64,000 nucleotides of DNA, taken from NCBI RefSeq assembly GCF_004664715.2, contig NC_051072.1, positions 34,907,142 to 34,971,141 on the forward strand. The letters are read 5' to 3'. The notes beneath the pieces are model-generated. The model was not told the DNA's origin, ran no database searches, and saw only the letters and a list, made by a program, of their open reading frames with translations. The position numbers were made by a program, and so were the translations under genes. Positions 59,313-64,000 of this stretch are shown here, one piece after another (within the stretch, counting starts at the first letter, position 1; the number at the start of each line of letters is the position of its first letter). This DNA is from Peromyscus leucopus. Its lineage: Eukaryota > Chordata > Mammalia > Rodentia > Cricetidae.

Positions 59313-60135
59313 GATATTATGCCTCATTTAATGACTCTGTGGAGATAATTTATAATATTCTATATTATGTTCCCATCCTGAACTGATCCTAAAGCTTCCA
59401 TGGCATTTCATACACAAGAAAGAATGTTATAATAATTTGACCTTAGTGTTAGTATCAACTGTATAGTTTAAATAAGTTTGGAAAAAGATCCTTAAGAAAA
59501 TTACTCATGGGCAATTAGAGACAAGGTTTACCAAAGGCAAAATATTCATCACTGAAAGCACATAAAAATGTAGAGAGAGGATCTGATCATTCATCAAACC
59601 ACAAAACTGAAGAAAGACATCACCAGAAAAAAAATGCAGGAATCCTTTGCTATGGAAAATCTGCGAAAGAATTTTAGCCTGAACAAATTCTGCATATATT
59701 AAAATAATACCTCATTGTCACACTATCTGAAGGCACAGATACCAGGTGAAAAGTTGAAATTTTCCCCTGGATTATCTTAACCAATAGGACTTCTAAAAAC
59801 CATAGCTCTCTTTTCAATCTTATGAATTTTAAATTTCTCACAATTTCTTAATATCTTCTTGGCCAAAGAAATACAAGGGACAAAGTATCCTAAAGCATGT
59901 GGTTTGAAATGACATCTTTTAAAGTGTTAAATCATATACTAGTTATGTCCCTGTAAGCCACAAACAATCACAGACAGATCTGAATTAACAAGTCAATAAG
60001 AGGAGACACAATGAATATAGTTTGACCGAATGAGAATGAAAAACATGAATCTCCTTCATCCCAAGTAAAGCAGCTATTCAAAGTTGCAACACCTGAGGAT
60101 AGGCAAGACAGAAGTCTTAAAATAGAGATCATCGG
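59313..60135. other. Intronic sequence, nothing recognised
   Basis: AT-rich, with no gene or nameable repeat. Confidence 0.45.
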
Positions 60136-60660
60136 GTTAGGAGATAGGTAAAATGCTTACAGAGTAAGCATGAGAACCTGAGTCTGGATCTCCTAAACGC
60201 ACGTGAAAAGCTGGCCATGTCTGAAAGGCAGCGATAGGAGAACCTAGGGGCCCACAGGCCACTCAAGCTAGCCAATCACTGATGTCCAGGTTCAGTGAGA
60301 GACCTTGTCTCAAAAAATAATGTACTAGAGAGATGGCGTGGTAGTTAAGAGAACCTGCTGCTCTTGCAGAGGACCCGGGTTCAGTTCCCAGCACCCACGT
60401 GGTGGCTCACAACAATCCCTAATTCTGTTCCAAAGGATATGATGCCACCTACTAACCTCTCCAGGTACCAAGTATGCACAAGGTACACAAATACACATGT
60501 AGGTAAAACACACACACACATACAAAACCATATTAAAAATTTAAATGAGGAAAGCAACAGAAGAAGACAGTGCAAGTTTACCTCTGGCCTCCACATCCAA
60601 ATACAAGGGAGAGTACATGGGTACACCCATGTGCGTGCATATATATATACAACAATGAAA
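60136..60660 (+). mobile_element. B4/RSINE-type composite SINE split by a B2
   Basis: The left part at 60136-60322 has CATGAGAACCTGAGTCTGGA and ends GTTCAGTGAGAGACCTTGTC. The right part at about 60546-60660 has GTTTACCTCTGGCCTCCACA and a CA/TG-rich tail. In the family I recall these are adjacent, so the B2 between them is an insertion. Confidence 0.6.
60323..60545 (+). mobile_element. B2 SINE nested in the B4-type SINE, plus strand
   Basis: CTAGAGAGATGGCGTGGTAG, GCTGCTCTTGCAGAGGACCC and CCAGCACCCACGTGGTGGCT are in B2 order. It ends in a CA-rich stretch and ATTAAAAATTTAAATG. Confidence 0.88.
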
Positions 60661-61454
60661 GTGAGTAGGGAGATCACGAGTCCTGAATACTGTCATAATC
60701 TCTAACCCTGACACATGTGGTCTCAGTGGCAAAGTAAACTACAGCCAGATGTTCTACAGAGCCATACCTTGATGACTTTTAAAGACCTCCAAAAAGGAAC
60801 CCACTATTTATTTCCCTTAAGTAGATAGGAATTCAAAAGATTAAAGAAAACCAAGTACACCATATTCAAAGGTCACCTGCTATTCATTAATTGTATTTTA
60901 AATATCCCCGCCTTTCAGTTTTAACACGGTTCCTAAAGATAAGACACTATCCAAATGTTTGTCTCCATAACGCAAATCCATGGTGTCCCAATGTGTGTCC
61001 GGGGGCACCGATACTAAATAAACACAGAAAGAGAACCCCACAAGCAGTGGTGGGGGGAAGGGATTCAGCAAGACTCTTTCATAGTGAAGGGGCAGAAGAA
61101 CACAGTAACAAACAAATGAATAAGCACAAGGTTGGAGACCCCTAGTTAGAGCATGTCCCGGGAGACCAGCCTACTGCGGGCTACGTCAGACCCCCAACCA
61201 GTCTCTACCCTTCAGTGCTGGGAGGCTGACCGCAGATGCATCAGTGGGCAGTCATGGCCTGTGGCTTCTAATTACACTCAATAACATACAGGAGAGAAGA
61301 ATGGAACTGAGCTGCTCCCCTAGCTTTCTTCCTACAAGGCCAAGAAGAGAGGGGGTTGTATCCTAGAACCAGCATGACCTCACACTGCTTATCCTGTCGG
61401 GCCCTCCATGCGGCCCACTCTACCAGTTAAGGTCCAAAAATGGCTCTTTGCTCC
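60661..61454. other. Intronic sequence, nothing recognised
   Basis: ORF at 60891-61145 has no motif. No nameable repeat. Confidence 0.4.
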
Positions 61455-61795
61455 TCTGGGTGTTGCAGAGTATTTGTTTGCGCTGTGTGAAGATGTGTCA
61501 CTGTGATTGGTTTAGTAAAGAGCTGAATGGCCAATAGCAAGGCAGGAGAGACAGGCGGGACTTCCAGGGAGAGAGGGAAGGAGGAGGAGGACGAATCTAG
61601 GCATGTCATTTCACCAGTTGACGAAGAGCAAGTTGGATGTGCCCTACTAAGAAGTGGTAACCGAGCCACGTGGCAGAACATAGATTAAAAAATATGGGTT
61701 AATCAAGTTGTACGAGCTAGTTGGGGAAAAGCCTAAGCTAAGGCCAAGCTTTCATAATCAATAAGTCTCCGGGCCACTATTTGCAGGCTGGCAGT
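61455..61795 (+). mobile_element. Rodent LTR-like interspersed repeat
   Basis: GTGTTGCAGAGTATTTGTTT, GATTGGTTTAGTAAAGAGCT, ATGGCCAATAGCAAGGCAGG, AGGCGGGACTTCCAGGGAGA and CATAATCAATAAGTCTCCGG recall a common muroid LTR with CCAAT-type promoter motifs. I cannot name the subfamily. Likely a solo LTR. Confidence 0.55.
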
Positions 61796-62542
61796 CCAAA
61801 GATAGTATGACAAGAAAGCTTGCAACTTCAGGGCAAGGGATCTTCTTGGTACCCTGTCCACACCTTGGAAATAGTGTTGTCATCAGTTTGAATACTTTGC
61901 ATACTGCTAATTTGAAAATGCTGTTTCCTGACAGACCCTAACTGGCAGCCTTTGCCATGGTGAAAATGAAAGAAAGAAAAAAAAAGGTGATACTGAACTT
62001 TAGCCAAAAAGGAAGATAGGTTTAGGAAGAAGCTGGGAAGAAGGATGGGAAAGAAATTAAAACTGTGGATATAAATTTGGGGTACCCATTATTCGACATT
62101 CACATGAAACTGAGTAATAACGGCATCACTCTAAGGGGTCAGAGTTTACAGGACAATCACCAGGTGACCTAAATCCACAAGTGAGGAGCGGCACACACAG
62201 AGTGCAAGGCTTCTGCTATTCTTGCTCGGAAAAGACTCTTTGTTTTGGCAAATTAATGTTTAAATCATTAAAGCTGGAAGTTTAAAAACTGTTCCTTAAC
62301 CTTTATCTTATGAATCCTATTACTCATAAATCCAGTAAATTACAGCAACCACTTTCAAGGACTTTGGTTAGCATTTAACCTCATTAACAAACTTTGTTAT
62401 ACTGCCTCTACAATTTTAACTAACATTTCTAAACATAGTACATTCGATTTTATTTTTAAAGCACTTCAAAAACACTTCACACAGAAAATGTTTCCAAGTA
62501 CTAAATTCTTATAACTCCAGTAAACTCTCAAGTTTTCAAACA

Positions 62543-62545
<3 letters not shown>
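61796..62545. other. Intronic sequence, nothing recognised
   Basis: AT-rich, with no gene or nameable repeat. Confidence 0.45.

Positions 62546-62586
<41 letters not shown>
62546..62586 (+). repeat. (TG)n microsatellite
   Basis: About 20 perfect TG units. Confidence 0.96.
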
Positions 62587-62589
<3 letters not shown>

Positions 62590-62636
62590 TTTCAGTTTAA
62601 ATCAATTATTTAATTTGATGATTCCAAGAAAACAAT

Positions 62637-62797
62637 CTTTTCTTTTCTTTCTTTCTTTTGGTTTTTTGAGACAGGGTTTCTCTGTAGCTTTGGAGCCTGT
62701 CCTGGAACTCACTCTGTAGCCCAGACTGGCCTCAAACACATAGGCCTCTGCCTCCTGAGTGCTGGGACTAAAGGCGTGTGCCACCACTGCCTGGCTC
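62637..62797 (-). mobile_element. B1 SINE, cricetid-like, minus strand
   Basis: GAGACAGGGTTTCTCTGTAG, CTTTGGAGCCTGTCCTGGAA and GGCGTGTGCCACCACTGCCT. A T/TTTC-rich tail lies at 62637-62665. The segment between the antisense CTCAAAC and CTCTGCCTCC is shortened by roughly 15 bp relative to the copy at 35930. Confidence 0.93.
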
Positions 62798-62894
62798 AAT
62801 ATTTTCTTTGACTCATTATCAAAGTATCAATAATGTGAGTTCACTTACTTCATCATGTCTGTGCATAGTTCTGAATTTCAAACAGACTTCTCTT

Positions 62895-62965
62895 TTGCAA
62901 TGCTGGGGATTGAACCCAAGAACTCACACATCTTGCCCGGGGCTCTCCCGCTAGGCTGCGGCTCC
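62895..62965 (-). mobile_element. ID-family SINE relic, minus strand
   Basis: GCAATGCTGGGGATTGAACC and CAAGAACTCACACATCTTGC match the start of an antisense ID core, then diverge. Confidence 0.5.
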
Positions 62966-63559
62966 ACGAAATCCTCTAGCAGTAAGTCACAATCCGTGTC
63001 CCTCCTCCCTGCCACATTCACCAGTCTGTGGAGAACACTTCCCAACTCATTGCAACAGAAACACCACACCTTAAACATGGCACTCTGGACTACAGTACTA
63101 TATTACCTGATATGTCCCTTAAAGGGGACTCACTGATATCTCCCCTAAATTATTTCAACAGCTCATTGGCTTTTGCCATTCTACTGCCATCTAGTCCAGA
63201 CCCAAGGACACATTAAGGCCAAATTTATGGACAAATTTCCTATGCTGATCAAAATCCATCCCTCCACTAAAGTGTCTACCCCAGAACACTGCATGGGCAG
63301 TCCTCTCTGTACCAACTGTCTCCTGGCCGTGACAATCACACAAAGGCATAGATCTTGTTGCTCATGGTTCTTCCCAGCAGAGGGAAAGAGGGAAGACAAG
63401 GGGAAGGAAGAAAGGGAGGGAATGGAGCAGGAGGAGAAGGAAAGCGTCCAGGACGGAAAAGAGCAGCAGAATCAATGAAACCAAAGGGTCTTCAAGGAAA
63501 TTAACACAACTGAGAGATTCACACCTAGATGGACTACGGAGAGGGTGGGGGTTCCAATT
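62966..63559. other. Intronic sequence, nothing recognised
   Basis: Contains a purine-rich GGAAGAAAGGGAGGGAATGG block at 63380-63470. ORFs lack motifs. Confidence 0.4.
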
Positions 63560-64000
63560 ACTAATCAAAATGAAAGTGGTACACCACCACTTATTCTACA
63601 GAGGTGAGAAGGATTAGAGCACTATAAAACTATATTCCAAGAAACAGTATAACCCAGACAAAAATGAACAAGTTTCCGGAAATACACAACAGCCAAGACT
63701 AAGTCACGAAGAGACAAGACTCTGAATCAGCGAATTGTTGGTAAAAAGATTGCAACAGGAGTCAAAATCTCCTAATAAAACCCAGCTTCACTAGAAAATT
63801 CTACCAAAAAACTTAAGGAACTAATATTAATTCTCCCGAGACTTTCTCAAATAATCTGAGAGGACAGAACAATGTAAACTTTTTTTATATAATCAGTGTT
63901 TATTATATAAACCTTGATACCCAAACCAGGCAAAGACATAAGGAAAAAAGAAAAGCAACATATCTATTATGAACACTAATACAACTACCTCAAATATGCT
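63560..64000 (+). pseudogene. Ancient L1 ORF2 fragment, plus strand, continues past the window
   Basis: CAAAATCTCCTAATAAAACC, CTTCACTAGAAAATTCTACC, TTAATTCTCCCGAGACTTTC and GATACCCAAACCAGGCAAAG follow the L1 ORF2 reverse-transcriptase region in order. In intact copies this encodes the start of the RT domain. Every frame has stops, so it is a dead fossil. Opposite in strand to the old L1 at 38370-40830. Confidence 0.8.

Larger units (their letters stand above)
45831..64000 (-). other. ARL15: ARL15 intron upstream of the 45686-45830 exon (partial)
   Basis: This is the intron preceding the exon in gene orientation. It ends with a CT-rich polypyrimidine tract and CAG at 45831-45833. I looked for the first coding segment of ARL15 (about 16 residues before the exon's first Cys) and saw neither it nor a CpG island in 45831-64000. 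The promoter and first exon should therefore lie beyond base 64000. Confidence 0.8.

Noticed and set aside
63181..63568. Purine-rich ORFs near 63380-63480 as a coding exon
   Set aside because: Glu/Lys-rich translation of a purine block without acceptor and donor signals fitting ARL15.

Overview
This window is vertebrate nuclear DNA, almost certainly from a muroid rodent. It carries rodent B1, B2/B3, ID and B4-type SINEs, rodent L1 tails, URR1 hAT elements, MaLR-type LTRs and many long microsatellites. The B1 copies at about 35930-36067 and 62665-62796 carry a variant that I associate with Cricetidae (voles, hamsters, deer mice). Family-level placement is an inference.

I can support one real protein-coding segment: an internal exon at 45686-45830 on the minus strand. 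Its translation matches residues 17-65 of the small GTPase ARL15, including the P-loop. It has a good splice acceptor and donor. The rest of the window is then ARL15 intron: the downstream intron at 1-45685 and the upstream intron at 45831-64000, in gene orientation. I found no other ARL15 exon, no CpG-island promoter, no tRNA or rRNA gene and no CRISPR array. One decayed processed pseudogene of ribosomal protein L26 lies at about 18755-19179 (+).

Layout by region. 0-5 kb: B1 copies, a solo ERVK-like LTR and a G-quadruplex motif. 5-13 kb: a compound CA/GA microsatellite, B2 copies, a complete URR1, an L1 tail, and a MaLR array of two LTR types plus internal sequence. 13-25 kb: mostly unannotated intron with the RPL26 pseudogene and an ancient LINE block. 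25-28 kb: a CRE-like site, a GTGC repeat, a G4 motif and a MIR within 600 bp, then an L1 3' UTR. 31.8-34.3 kb: a composite B1-bearing repeat, a minus-strand L1 3' end and a MIR. 38.3-40.8 kb: an old L1 broken up by younger insertions, one of which has grown an internal minisatellite. 45.7 kb: the ARL15 exon. 47-55 kb: L2 and MIR relics, a 59-bp minisatellite and a very long T tract. 56.7-57.6 kb: a second MaLR remnant. 58.6-60.7 kb: a URR1 with an exact 40-bp tandem duplication, a complex purine microsatellite and a B2 nested in a B4-type SINE. 61.4-64 kb: an LTR-like repeat, a B1 and an L1 ORF2 fragment running off the edge.

I do not see a new biological system here. The points most worth checking are the CT microsatellite that forms the polypyrimidine tract of the ARL15 exon, the uniform strand of the long GA tracts relative to ARL15 transcription, and several tandem repeats born inside or beside transposons. 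Repeat names rest on recognition by eye, so subfamily names and exact ends are approximate.
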